The notes beneath the pieces are model-generated. The model did no database searches and was not told the DNA's origin. It saw only the letters and a list, made by a program, of their open reading frames with translations. A stretch of DNA of 64,000 nucleotides, taken from Halichondria panicea. Its lineage: Eukaryota; Porifera; Demospongiae; Suberitida; Halichondriidae. Positions within the stretch are counted from its first letter, which is position 1; each line of letters starts with the position of its first letter. The position numbers and the translations under genes were made by a program. The DNA lies in assembly GCF_963675165.1 (NCBI RefSeq), contig NC_087382.1, forward strand, positions 4,007,963 to 4,071,962. Reading direction: 5' to 3'. Below are positions 11,626 through 24,096 of the stretch, piece by piece.

Positions 11626-11954
11626 TACGCACCTGTGTATGACAATAGCTAGTATAGAATAGAAGGCATGCAGAAACAATTTCGATGTTGTGAATTCTCT
11701 TGTATTAATTTTAATTGCAGTTGAGAAATCAGCCCTTCCCCCTTTTTATTTATACCCACACACACATTAACTTCGCAATTCACCATCTATTGTATAACAG
11801 TAAACACCTCACAGTGTAACGTTTGTACAATCATGTATTATTTACACCATTATAATTATTTATTTGTAGACTGGTAATCACTTCACACATTTTATAGACA
11901 TTCACAATTAAGTAATCGGGTTGCCACAAAGACTCTATAAATCAATGTTAGCGT
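11626..11954. other. 3' flank shared with copy F and the dynein 3' flank
   Basis: Near-identical to 32,133-32,446. It joins the 3' end of the receptor to the convergent dynein 3' end and proves that both were duplicated as one segment. No gene seen. Confidence 0.65.
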
Positions 11955-12893
11955 TTAGCTGTCAAGCTGACACAAAAGTGCCACCCCTTGTTCAACCCAG
12001 TGTTCCTCAGGCTTGTCAGTAGGGATCTTCATAGCGATGACAAAGTTTGTAGAGTGACCAGTAGTGGACAGGGTGCCTCTTCTGTCACTGGTCTTGTACA
12101 CTGGGGCAGTGTAGGTGAGCTTGTCAGGAATCTCATCTCTCTTGAGTGGCTTTAACCAGATCTGAACAGGGAGAGTCATACATCACAATCCTGTATGCAG
12201 CTACACACATACACGTGCATACACATCGACTATAGTACAGAGTGATGCCAAATAAAAACCACAGGAATTTTAATAGACAAACATTAAGAGATTTGTGGAT
12301 TTACAATTTGAAAGTTGTAACCTTTATTTGGTGTTAGTGAGGGCATAATTATTATTATAGGTAGGCCCGTATATAGGATTTCAGAATGGTTAAATGCTAA
12401 AGTGTATAATGTAGCCAACCATAACTATTGCTTTGGTGAGGTAAGCATACGAACGCAGTATGTACATATAAGGTGATCATGATTGGCTGCACTTTCAACA
12501 CTATAACTATAGCAACACAACAAATCTGAAATCCTCTGACTGTGTATGTACCAAACGAGAGTACGTGCAAGTTGACTTACTTTAGGCATGGGGTCAGTGA
12601 GGATCTTTTGATGAGACTCGCCTATCAGCTTGGTCTTTCTGCCCCACCTGGCTTAGCACACGTACACACCTATACAGGGACAAGAGCGTACTAACCCTAC
12701 AAGCTTATACTATAATTATATAGATAGAGGGAAGGAATAATCTGTTAGTCACACTGCACAACTAATAATTTTATTACTTACCATCTTCAGGTTTGGTTAC
12801 ATGTGCATGCATGGTGATGCACTCATCACCCGGCATCCAACATCTCTTAGTCCATTCCAAACAAATCGGTGCATGGATCTTGCATAGTTTTAA
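11955..12893 (-). pseudogene. duplicated, dead copy of the last three dynein heavy chain exons
   Basis: Exon copies at 11955-12161 (open; ends in [14 protein letters not shown]), 12581-12669 and about 12782-12893 match the live exons 32447-32653, 33021-33124 and 33262-33366. The middle one has lost 15 bases and reads an in-frame TAA right after GVYVC. The third is heavily diverged. No further dynein exons follow on this side, so this is a truncated segmental copy, not a second gene. Confidence 0.85.
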
Positions 12894-14151
12894 TACAATT
12901 TATATACTTTTGCTTTTAGTGTCAAAAGGTATAATTATATAGAGCTTGTGATGAAAAGGTTGCTTACCTTGAGCATCAGAAAAGATACTATATACCCTGT
13001 ACTTGATTTCAGTTGTTTTGGAGGGTTTATTCAGTTTTTAGCCTGCATGAACAATCATACAGTTTGAAGATTATTCTCTAGAGAGGAGAGTCGAGCAAGC
13101 TTAGAGCATGTTGATGATCTTCCAATGCTTCTCTTCAAGGTGTGTGTTAATCAGGTGTCTAATCTCAAAAGTGTATGGGGACTATACTACTCCGATGATG
13201 CTCTAAATTTGGGGGTAGATAAGTTCACGAGCTTTCACTGTAGGGTTGATTTGATGTAAGACCATTGCTGATCTAGTCCACTGAGCTGTTTTGTTAAGTT
13301 TTAATTGGGAGAGATTTGGGTTTGTCTTTTTGTAGTTAAAAAGAAAATTTTTTCTCCGCTGACTGTGGGGTGATTCCAACAAGATTCCAGAGATCTTATA
13401 TAGATTCCACAACATTCTGTACGAGATTCCTGGCCGTTGCGGATCCCTCGCATAATTTGCATGCAGGGAATATTTTTCGAATCTCTACAATACCATCGTT
13501 TTTATTTCGAGGCTTGGTGGGTTTTCACTATGCATCTTCTATGGTTCCCCCACCATGCATGCAGGAAGTGGATTTCTAGTAAGGGCTGCATATAGTTAGA
13601 AGCATCTATCATACAGTATGCCTGTGTATGATGTACCCAGCTTGCTAATTATTGTAGCAGCCTCACAATTATAGCTATGCACTACAGTTGGAGGTTGCTA
13701 GTATACAAGGACTTGGCATGAGATAATGGCTACTGGGCAGGACTCAGGGTGAGAGAACACATGCATGCACACCACATTGTGGCATGTCCATATATTACTG
13801 ATTGACTAAGAAAATTACGCCCCATCGAAAAGGTTATAATTTGACCCTTCTTGGAATTAGTTAGCTGCAAGAAATAAACCCTGGGCCCGTGTGTCACGAT
13901 CAAACACCTGAACACTAGTAGAAAATAAATGCCCCTCTGCTTAATATTTGAAATACGTATAATAGGCATAATATCTAGCTATAGGCACTTTGTTGGTGCT
14001 ACATCATTTGCCAATAATACTGCAATTTGATTGGCTAACGGAAGTGTTCTATCCAACTTAGAAAATCATGTACTTAGAAAATCATGTAGCAAAGAACATT
14101 CAAATCTGATTGGCTATAGAGAGACTCATGGTTGCTATGATCTAAAATGCT
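12894..14151. other. intergenic, no gene seen
   Basis: AT-rich sequence with short open frames only, none with recognisable content or flanking splice sites of note. It lies between the dead dynein fragment and a cluster of inverted-repeat elements. Confidence 0.45.
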
Positions 14152-14278
14152 TAGACACTGTTTAGGAAGTTTCCACATGATTTAGAAGCCCTCGCGCAGG
14201 GCTATTAGAACCCTCACTAGGTTTGGGATACTACAACCAGCCTTTTGGGCTGTAGAAACGTCCTAAAAACAGTGTCTA
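14152..14278. mobile_element. 127-bp inverted-repeat element
   Basis: The ends TAGACACTGTTTAGGAAGTTTC and the complement of GAAACGTCCT...AACAGTGTCTA are imperfect inverted repeats of about 22 bp. The interior has a small hairpin. MITE-like; family unknown. Confidence 0.55.
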
Positions 14279-14293
14279 TAAAATATAATTATT

Positions 14294-14700
14294 ATGTAGA
14301 CTCTCGCTATTCCGGCTCTCTGAAGTACGCCACCTCGATATACCGACCATTTGATTTGGCACGGATTGCTAGCTAGATATTTACTGCACAAAACTCACCC
14401 TGAAGTACGGCCACTCGCTATTCTGTATACTGGCCAGTGCTGGCTGCCCCAAAGTAGGTTTTCAATGTACGTTTATTACGGCCAGATATGAAATTTTGGG
14501 TGTGGTTTGGCAGATAAAATTGGAATAATGATTCATTCCTTCATTATCCTCGAGACAAGAACTGCAAAATTAGTAATTACATTCGAGGTAAGGTCGTTTT
14601 TAAGCCACGGCTATTTCTTAAAATACAGCCATGCATGCACCTCGCTATTCCGGCCAAGCTGCACTGTCCCAAGGGTGACCAGATTAACGAGAGTCTACTG
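14294..14700. mobile_element. pogo-like inverted-repeat element, about 406 bp
   Basis: The right end is complementary to CAGTAGACTCTCGTTAATCT and the left end reads GTAGACTCTCGCTATTCCGG, with TA next to both. The interior repeats CTCGCTATTCCGGCC-like motifs several times. Resembles non-autonomous pogo/Tigger termini. Confidence 0.6.
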
Positions 14701-14845
14701 TATATAGAGTCACCATGCACTACAGAAATGTCACGATGTTCATTTCATGAAAATTGCTTTCACAGCATGTGTATACAGCTATAGACTCGATCTGACAGTG
14801 AGCGCAAGTATATAATTATAATAATTATTGTTTCAGTATACCGTA

Positions 14846-15042
14846 TAGCTGGTAAGTTTCGTGGGGTAAAAAATTCGTTCAACTCGAGAAACAGTGGTTT
14901 TTGTGAGTAAAAATTTTGTTTAGTCTCGTTTCCTGCACTGCATTCATACATTCCGGTAAGCCACGCCTACGTTAAATTTCGTGGAGGTCAGCTTGCCCAC
15001 GAAAATAACGAATATTTTACCCCACGAAAATTACCCGCTATA
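14846..15042. mobile_element. 195-bp MITE with 33-bp inverted ends
   Basis: The ends AGCTGGTAAGTTTCGTGGGG and the complement of CCCCACGAAAATTACCCGCT pair over about 33 bp with few mismatches. TA flanks both sides. Non-coding. Confidence 0.7.
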
Positions 15043-15219
15043 CGTGACAGGCTTTGGGAAAACCAGACTATTGGAGCAGAATTTAGTATTGAGCTACAGC
15101 TAAATTTATGCCTACAGGGTAACTCACGTGCTGTATATAGCCCTGGGGAGAGCAATTTCAGTCAGTTTTGGCACTTGTATTCATGGTATCATAGTGCAAG
15201 TAATTATAAGAATAATTAT

Positions 15220-18200
15220 CACAGCTTACTGCTCCCAACTATTGTACAAGCCGAAGAGCAACTGGTAGTGGATTTGTGGGAGGCTGTTAGAGATGATGAT
15301 GTCATCAAAGTGAGGTCCCTGTTGGAACAGGGGGCCAACCCCAATCACCAACTGTATTGGAGAAAGGATTGGTGGAACATGTATATACTCCCTCCAGTAC
15401 ATGAAGCATGCAAGAAAGGCAATCTAGAGATCACCAAAGCACTCGTTAGTGGCGGAGCTGATATTAAGAGAGGTAATGAACTATACTGCATTTCACTGTG
15501 CTGTCAGGAAGGAAATAATTATGGAGCTTGTTGTGTTCTTGGTTAGATCTTCTTATATTATAGTATTGGCCTCAGGCTATCATAAATTAATGTGAACTCT
15601 CACTGTTAATGTATACAACATGATTATTAGTTATACTGAAACACGATTCCATGAGTTCATGTGTTTAACTTAATTAGTGTATCCCATGCAGCCTTCCCTT
15701 CCTGTTGGCCTATCCCATGCACTGACACCTTAATTCTCATGACCAGCTTTCTGATGTTAATTATGACGTACATGTTTGAACAACATTACGTAAATTATAT
15801 ACTAATTCTTGTGATGGAAAGTACAGGGCAGCATAATTGCTAGTGCAAGTATTTTGTGTATGATGCAATGACTCACATAGTGATCGAAATACACGCAGGT
15901 GAGAGGGATGGGAGCATCTTTACACCATTGCACTTTGCTTGTTGGAGTGGACGCAAAGACATTGTACAGTGGTTGGTGGAAGAATGCAAGTGTGATGTTG
16001 GTGAGTAATTCTGTAGTGGGTACACTGTTAAAAATGGGTAGTTACAATAGCACCCAAAGTGCTATGCCAACACTCACCTAATGGTGCTATCACAACACTA
16101 GGAGTGCAGTCGTAACTGCTACGTGTTACTAGAACAATAAAGGGTGCTATTATACACTTATAAGTGCTTGTGGAACACTTTAAACAGTGTTGTGCATGCA
16201 CTTACCTAGTTGTTAAAATCATATTACTCTAACTATACACCAGATGGTGTTACTCAAATAAGAATTGTGTGATTGCAGCACTATACATGGTGCAATGTAA
16301 GCACCTCTATAAATCACCTGCATGCAAATCAAGGCCAGTCTATAATGATTCATGTAGTTGCATGTGTAAATAAATAGTTGCTTATATAGTAACAAACCCG
16401 TTCCATTAAAATAGTTGAATCTGGTATAATTATTATACCTTTGTATTCAAGCATGCATGCAGGAGCAGATTATAATTATAGTCACCTTATTTATTATACT
16501 TATTATAAATTCTAATCACATGCGTAATTATGTATACAGGGGTGAAGCAGCACACTAGCTTGTACTGATGACGGAACAATCGGCCCGGCCTGTGAGGAAC
16601 TTTCCAAGAAAAAATTAGTGCACTTTTCAAGTGTACCGGCAATATTTTAGCTATTCAGTATTTATAACTTATGTGCCGGATGAATCAGTTATCATTATTA
16701 GTTACTGTAACTATGTGTTTGAAGTTGCAACATCTATTGAGGACTAGACTATGTGCATGTCATGCTAACGGACAATTAATTATTAATGCTCAACAATAAT
16801 TATTAACAATTCAATTGTCTGAAAAATCATACATCCTGTATTTAGCTAAGTAGCTGGCTTATAGTGTGTTCTTTCTACTCATACAGTTGCCCTGCAAATT
16901 TAACTCTTACTCTGCTCCCACCCCCCCTCTTCCATGCAAGGGCATACACTGATGATATGATCATAATTAATTGATGAGCACAGACTCAAATGCGTGGTGG
17001 GTAGCCAAGACTACATAAACAAAACAAAATCGTGGGTGGTAGATCTAATACGTGCAGCACTGATCTCACGTGAACCTTGAGATAGACAGCTGCCTGCATG
17101 AGAGTCTCTGCACACAGCTGTGTGCACCTTAACTGTACGAAGGCGCCGGGCCTACTCTAGCTGCTCTGGTACTACATGGACTAAGTTGCTAGATGTACTA
17201 CACTGCAAGATGGCACACTGCTTTGACTCGGAACTATAGAGTAAGTTGCTGCAAAACCATTGTTGTGCTAAAAAGCTTGACATAGACAGACTGCAAGTCT
17301 ACTACTCACTACTATAATTGTAACTATATAATAATTCTGGTTGGGCTTTGTGGGCAACTGTCCGTCAGTCTGATATGTTGGGCTTTGTGGGCAGCTGTCC
17401 GTCAGTCTGATATGTTGGGCTTTGTGGGCAGCTGTCCGTCAGTCTGATATGTTGGGCTTTGTGGGCAGCTGTCCGTCAGTCTGATATGCTGGGCTTTGTG
17501 GGCAGCTGTCCGTCAGTCTGATATGTTGGGCTTTGTGGGCAGCTGTCCGTCAGTCTGATATGCTGGGGTTTGTGGGCAGCTGTCCGTCAGTCTGATATGC
17601 TGGGCTTTGTGGGCACTTGTCTGTCAGTCTGATATGTCGGGCTTTGTGGGCAGCTGTCCGTCAGTCTGATATGTTGGGCTTTGTGGGCAGCTGTCTGTCA
17701 GTCTGATATGTTGGACTTTGTGGGCACTTGTCCGTCAGTCTGATATGTTGGGCTTTGTGGGCACTTGACCGTCAGTCTGATATGTTGGGCTTTGTGGGCA
17801 GCTGTCCGTCAGTCTGATATGTTGGGCTTTGTGGGCACTTGTCCGTCAGTCTGATATGTTGGGCTTTGTGGGCACGTGTCCGTCAGTTAGATGTATGTTG
17901 AGCGTTAGGAACACTTTCCTGTCAGACTGGTTTTTCGCACGTATCTACATTTGCATACAAATCATCATAATTATAATTTTTGTCTTCCGATTATTGTTAA
18001 ACTAATTTCCAATGACAATACAAGATATATAATGGTTGTTTCTTACAAAATTATCGCATCGTAAGAGCTATAGGTACTCTTTTCATGCAGGGTTCATGGA
18101 GTCGAGCTATTTTAAACAAGGTTAAAGAATATGCGTCGCAAATTGAGATTCAACATCTGTCCAAAGATAAACCACTGCTCTTTAAAAGGAATAGTCCAAA

Positions 18201-21200
18201 AACAAAGCGTAACAAAGGTGCTATATCAGGAGTGATAATTATGATCGACTAGCAGTTACAGATGTGCGTATATACTTACCTTCTATCCACCACTGACCGA
18301 TTATGTCTATGTAAGTCCACTATTAATCATTATTGCGTTCAAGCATATAGCTGTAAATGTTCGCAGTAGTAATAGAATTTTTTACCTATAGATTTACTTT
18401 TGAGGAAAGAATTCAAACAAAGGAGAACAATGTTAAGCTACGGGAGCTGGTCGAAGACTATGCAGTCACTGGTGCAGTCACAATCTAATGGTAAATAGAA
18501 ACCCATATCTTCAAACATACATTTTTTTTTATTCAGTTCTGAAGATGATACTGTAAGAAGAAGGATGCAGTACAAATGATATTTGTCAAGCTGCTGCTCC
18601 ACGTATGTAATGCATAAACAGCTAAATTGATATACTGTTACAAATACTTGATACTTGAGAACAGATTCTTCTGTTGCCCTTGAATTCATCCTGTGTGGGG
18701 GGGTATATGCTTATTATAACGAGAATAACCCTGTCATCATACATATATAATGATACACAGTAATGCATGCACACTGGATATTTGATAGAATAAAAGGTGA
18801 TATGTTAAAGTGTTAGGCTTTCGGCTTATTTGAATAATTGTCTCCTAATCACTTATATCACTGCCTACTGTTTTTGTGAGCCCCATCCTTATCCCATCAT
18901 AATTATATACATGCAGGTGGATGACATGCAACGTTCGTTCAAGGTAGAAAAAGTGCTATTGAATCTGGATCAATGAACTACTTCGTCATCGTAGAGAAAG
19001 AAGTGTATGAAGTAGATTCATTCTATGAAACTCTTGTACAAGTAACTATGTTTTTGACATTTTAGTACCCACGTGCATGTCAGCATGGCACCCTTTTATT
19101 TTTTATTTTTAAGGTCCCGAACTGCCTAAGTGTATTGTGGTCGTAGTTATTAAACACTTTATGAGGTTATATAGGTATACATATCTTTATACTTTTATTG
19201 TATATGCTATCGTGATGCATATCATTATACACATGCTATAATTATGTTACGTCATTTAAGTCAAGTGCATGAGCTTATCGAGAAGTGCAATAAGCATGCA
19301 TGCAATATTTTATGCTTTGCATGAAGAGTATAGCAATGACAACTGTACCTGTAGTAACATAGTAACAGCAGCACCCATCCCCAGTGCTTTAATAACACCA
19401 TTGTAGGTGTAGTTGTAAAAGTTACACACAGTTTGGAGTTGCAGTAACTCCAAGAAAGTGCAAGTACAGCACATTTTCATGCTGTTACAACTCCAAAATG
19501 AGTGTTTTAATAACACTAAAATCTGGTGCTGTAATAACTCCATATATGAGTGCCATATTTGGTACAATGGTTTTACCCCACTTTTGGGTGTTACAATAGC
19601 ACCACATTTTTAACAGTGTATATACTAACTGAATGGAAATGTAGTTGTATCATGCATCATGTATAATAATGGCAACTTTAATACAATACACCACAGTTTG
19701 ATTGTTGTGCTCCTGAAGTACATGGTAACTGCATGTAACTCTGATAATGCATGTATTGTAAGCATATTAATTGTACTCAGTATATATGTGGTTAACTGTG
19801 TGCTGAATTTGAAACCGTCAGTATAATAATACAATACGTCTGTCCCTCATCACCTGTCCAGATGTGATTGATGTTGATGGCCCCATTCCTTTTGACTGTA
19901 CAATACAGTATGGTTTTCATGAAGTTGTTGACTATCTCAAGTGTCTACAAAAACCCTTCACAGGTATGTGCATGCACACGTACTACTTACTTGTGTGTTA
20001 ATCTATCGCTGACATGGAGGAGGTGAAATGTGTCACTAGAAATCCCATACCTATATAATATCCCACCAATAGAACAAGTCACGCCAGTTGAATGTTTGTT
20101 TCTGTAAAGACAAGTGTTGATTACAAACACAAGCATTCTTGACCCCAAGATCCTCGTATACTTGGTTCATTAGAAAGTGTACTAATTACACATATCGGCA
20201 TAGTAACACTTGATATAACAATATATTTGGTCATGCGCTATAGCTGCCGCTCAGCATCAGCGTGAGAAGGAAGAAGCTTGGAAAAGCAAGCAACGCAGAG
20301 ATGGAGTGAGAGAAGAAGACTTACAGCCACTATCGAAACCCCCTCAAGATAAGAGCAGACGGAGTGGAGGTGCACCATTGTACACAGCAAAAACACTTAT
20401 GTTATATATATGAGATGCATCATCGTTATTTTAGTGTCATTTCAAAAGATGCGTTTCATATTAATGTAACGAATATGTTTTCACTGTGTAGTTAACACCC
20501 ACCTATACTTTTTCAAGGGACAAGAATCATGCAAGGTAGTCAATATAATAATTATTGTTTTTCAATCTATTTCAGAATCGAAGGATGAATCATCGAAGTC
20601 TGAGCTAGCCCTTAATGAAGCCATGAAGGCTGGATTTGTCCGTGTGAAGGCTACGAATATATTGTTCTTTGGAATGGCCGGCACTGGTAAAACCTCCACT
20701 AAGCATCTTCTTCTGGGACTGCCTCCTCCTAAAGATCATAATAGCACTCCATTAGCTAGCACGGCAGAGAGGATATGTATTCGACAAATTCGTGACACTA
20801 CAAAGCTGAAAATGGAAGCTCAAGAAGATCCCTCTAGAATATGGAGGCCAGTATCTAGTGATGATCTACAACGCATTGTTGCTGATGTTATGAAATCTTA
20901 TGTAACCAACTCAGATCCTAACTCTAAAGCATCTGCTATCCCATAAGAACTCAGCATTGCTCTGAAGCAAGTTGAATCTAGCAATGAATCGGGTACGCAA
21001 GTTGATGCAACTCCTTTGACTTCAAGAGCTAGTCTAACGAAACTATCGGTAGCTGGAGCAAAAACAAGTAAATTTCTCAACACTGTTTCGAATGTAATGG
21101 CAAGTATTCAGCGGTTTTCTGATGACGATCGTACTGCACTTCAAGAAAAGTTTGGATCTCATTGGATTTATATAATCGATAGTGGTGGCCAACCACATTT

Positions 21201-23478
21201 TCATAATCTACTTCCACTATTCATACCCAGAATTTCTGTGGCTTTGTATGTACTTCGTCTGTCTGACTGCCTAGACGATCATCCACTGGTTGAATACTAC
21301 AAGGACAACAAGCCAGTTGGTGAAGGTTTCAAGTCACATCTCTCAGTTCTGGATAACTTCAAGTATCTCGTGCAGTCAATTCAATCTCACAGTGAAAACT
21401 GCAAGTTGGTATGTATTGGTACTCACAAAGACCATCAATTTGATTGCAAGGAAAGATTATCTGACAAGAATAAAACTTTGTTGAACTTTATGGAGAAGGA
21501 TATTACTAAGAATTTGACCATGTTTTCTAATTTGGGCAAGAAAGAAATCATATTTCCTGTGGATTGCAAGCATTGCGATTCTGACAGTGAGAAAGTGGCA
21601 AAGACAATTCGTGAATGTATACAATCTCAAGAGCTGAATAATAATGAAATCCTAGTTCCTTTATGGTGGTTTGTTTTGGAAATTGTAGTCGAGAAAGTTT
21701 CAAACGATCATAACAGAAAAGTTTTAAGCAAGACCGAATGTGTAGAATTTGCAAAAGCATTTCAGAATTTTCACGAAGATGCACTTGTTGAAGCCTTAAA
21801 ATTCTTCCATGAGCATCACATATTTCACTACTATCCTGCCATTCTACCAAATGTGGTATTCTGTGATACTCAAGTGCTTCTTGATAAAGTAACAGAGCTT
21901 GTCGAGCATGCTGCATATGTGCGAGGAAGTAATGATCCAGCATCTGGATGTGGAAACTGGTTAGATTTTATTAACAAAGGGATTATTACAATTGAAATTT
22001 TATCTGACAAATTTTTTGAAAAGCATTATGTTGATGAACTCTTTGCACCCACGGATCTCATCGAAATATTCAAGCATTTACTGATAGCCGCCCCATTTAA
22101 TTTGGGGCAAGATAAGCGTTTTTATATGCCCTCACTTCTATCTTTGCTCCCAGTCAATGACAAACGGGCTGATTTGCTTAAGACCGGTTTAAACCCACTC
22201 GTTTTACAATTCAAAAGCAACTGGCAGTACTGTGGAGTGTTTTGCTGTCTCCAAGTGTACTTAATTAAAGAATGTGAATGGGATATTGAAATAGAGGATC
22301 ACCAAATAGAGGATCACCAGCAGCTGAGTAGAAACTTTGTACAATTTATTCATCGTAAAGAAGATTGTTTTATCACGCTAATTGATGAGCTTTCATTCCT
22401 CGAAATTTATTCTAGTAGTGATCGAAAAGAAATGTTGTCGTTGATAAGTGAAAATATTCGTTCAGGTCTTCAATCGGCATACAAAGCCCTCAAATACACG
22501 TATGAGGATCCTGAAGATGCATTTTTGTGTCCTCATAAATTTCCCGATTCTTCAACTAAAACAAGTCACCAAACCCCCCACCCAGCTTGTGTTCTGGCTC
22601 AAGGAACTGTTATGAGGTGTACTAAATTCAAAAAGATGACGTATAAGCTAGAAGACGGTCATAAAAATTGGCTCTCTGCTCGTTACAAACTGGAAGGTAA
22701 GACCATGTATATATAGTATAGTAAATATTCTATAAAGGCACATACAGTATATACTCTACATCGAGAGACTTACGTACGTGTGAATGTAGGTTTGTCAATA
22801 TTAATGTACGTATATAGTACATGCAGTGTTGGACGTCAAATTATCTGTTGATGTGCATGAGGATGATCAAGGGGATGAAAATCAACTCGGCACTAACAAC
22901 TTGCAAGAAATTCTCTCTGAATTAATGGATGCCATTAATGAATGGTTTAATTTGGGCCTCGCTTTAGGGATTCAAGGTCCCACACTTAAGGATATAGAAT
23001 CTAATGAAAAGTACAACAGAGATCGTTTGCGTGAAATGCTGGTCCACTGGTTGCGAACTTCACCTTCTCGTACATGGCGTGACATTTGCAATGGCCTCAG
23101 AAGTAACCTTGTCAAACACTACATTCTTGCGGATAAAATTGAGAAGAAATACAACAATGGTAAATGTGATCGTGTAAAGTTTACTATTATAGCCTAACAC
23201 CATCATGCAGGTCAGCTATGTTGGAAGCAAAGAAAAAGTTGGTCTAATAATGCGTGACTGTGTTCGTATGTTGAAACTTTCTTTTTACTCACTGACTTGC
23301 TTCCCATGCAGGTGACTCGTCCCGACCACCGGGCCGTCATCCCCCTATCACTGGTGAGAAGAGAGAGGCCACTGAACACACTGAGCAAGGTGAGACTGTC
23401 GGTTGTTGGTTGGTCTATTTTACTGGTAAGTGTCTCCATGCAGTTCTCCCCAAGAAACCTCGGTCAGAGCAGCAGTGA
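15220..23478 (+). CDS. ankyrin-Roc-COR-death domain protein with one premature stop
   Basis: The exons follow in phase: a first visible exon ending at 15472 (its 5' limit and the ATG are not resolved), 15899-16000, 19862-19963, 20244-20369, 20576-22696, 22827-23159, 23312-23478. Ankyrin repeats (LLEQGANPN, PVHEACKKGNLEITKALVSG, TPLHFACWSGRKDIVQWLVE) come first, then a Lys/Glu-rich linker. A Roc GTPase follows with G1 GMAGTGKTS (20671), G3 DSGGQPHF (21178) and G4 THKD (21421), then a COR-like region, and a death domain in the 22827 exon. This is the order of DAPK1 without its kinase. TAA at 20944-20946 interrupts the big exon, yet the frame is open for 370 bases before it and 1,750 after. It may be a fresh nonsense mutation, a population variant or a sequence error. 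Likely a GTP-controlled death-domain scaffold if expressed. Confidence 0.7.
16023..16190. mobile_element. MITE-like element with CACTGTTAAAAATG end
   Basis: The left end CACTGTTAAAAATG follows TA. The right end CACTTTAAACAGTG is an imperfect inverted match. The interior repeats AGTGCTAT and GGTGCTAT motifs on both strands. Related to the piece ending at 19,616. Confidence 0.5.
17341..17889. repeat. 37-bp minisatellite, about 15 copies
   Basis: Each unit starts TTGGGCTTTGTGGGC and ends CAGTCTGATATG. Units differ at a few positions, mainly the CAGCTGTC versus CACTTGTC variant in the middle, with no unique spacers between units, so this is not a CRISPR array. The last unit decays at GTCAGTTAGATGTATG. 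It lies inside the long intron. Confidence 0.95.
18091..18490 (+). other. two exon-like segments of unknown origin in the long intron
   Basis: 18091-18217 follows TTTCATGCAG and ends AAAG|GTGC. 18392-18490 follows TACCTATAG and ends AATG|GTAA. Joined, both read open in one frame (42 and 33 codons, phase 1 at each junction), with GSWSR and YGSWSKT in the products. The phases do not fit the surrounding ankyrin gene and no start exon is seen. Could be a fossil gene or chance. Confidence 0.25.
19320..19616. mobile_element. fragment related to the 16,023 element
   Basis: The right end (GGTGTTACAATAGCACC...TTTTTAACAGTG followed by TA) is the inverted counterpart of the left end at 16,023. The interior has repeated AGTGTTTTAATAACAC-like units. 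The left boundary is not clear. Confidence 0.4.
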
Positions 23479-24096
23479 GGGAGGAAAATAAACTATACGT
23501 GCACTTTCAGTTGACGTTCGCTTCTTCATATAGAGAAGAGAAATACGTAGTACAATTTTCTCGTAAATTTTTCCCCTAACACTAATTGTTATATAGACCG
23601 TTAATATTAACCTCTTGTTATCTCAAGTGCTTGCGCGTAGTTTAAGTGGTTTGCAGACGGTGATCATGCATGTAGCTATATATATAATTACCTTATTAAA
23701 GGTGACATAATTATTTTCACAGGTAGATTTGTTTGCGTTTTTACAGTTTTGCACATTTTGCTGGTATGTCGATTTGGATACATTAAACAAGAGGGCGGCC
23801 AATTATTTGCGAGTACTAATTTTTGCGATTTGACTCTCATTCGCAGAAATAGCAGAAATTAATACACGCGAAAATATGTCACCTTAAGGTATAATCGTTT
23901 CATCTAAGGAATATGCTACAGGTCATGCAAGAATAAACATCCTGTATGATAATTACATAATTAATTTAGATCTATCTGTGCATCATGTTGATAGAATGCA
24001 AGGAGAGATCATCAACATCTCTCAAAAAAATATATAGTTGTTAACCAGGCTTATAGCTTATGTAGTTGGTGGACATTGAATTGCATACTGCTGAGA
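23479..24096. other. intergenic between ankyrin-Roc-COR gene and receptor copy E
   Basis: Close copy of 654-1293, including the inverted-repeat element. No gene seen. Confidence 0.6.
23690..23890. mobile_element. full-length copy of the ACCTTAAGGTGACAT element
   Basis: Inverted ends ACCTTA..AAGGTGACAT and ATGTCACCTTAAGGT. About 200 bp, non-coding, interior with GCGAAAA and TTTGCGA motifs. The counterpart at 872 has lost its right end. Confidence 0.6.

Larger units (their letters stand above)
16001..19861. other. 3.86-kb intron of the ankyrin-Roc-COR gene
   Basis: Exons on both sides join as GAT GTT G|AT GTG within an ankyrin repeat, so the intron is inferred with confidence. Apart from two inverted-repeat elements, a 37-bp minisatellite and two exon-like pieces listed separately, I see nothing in it. 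Confidence 0.65.

Noticed and set aside
17341-17889. Possible CRISPR array
   Set aside because: The 37-bp units abut without spacers, and the setting is a eukaryotic intron.
21548-21943. Minus-strand open frame of 131 codons opposite the Roc-COR exon
   Set aside because: Shadow of the coding strand; no recognisable content and no splice context.
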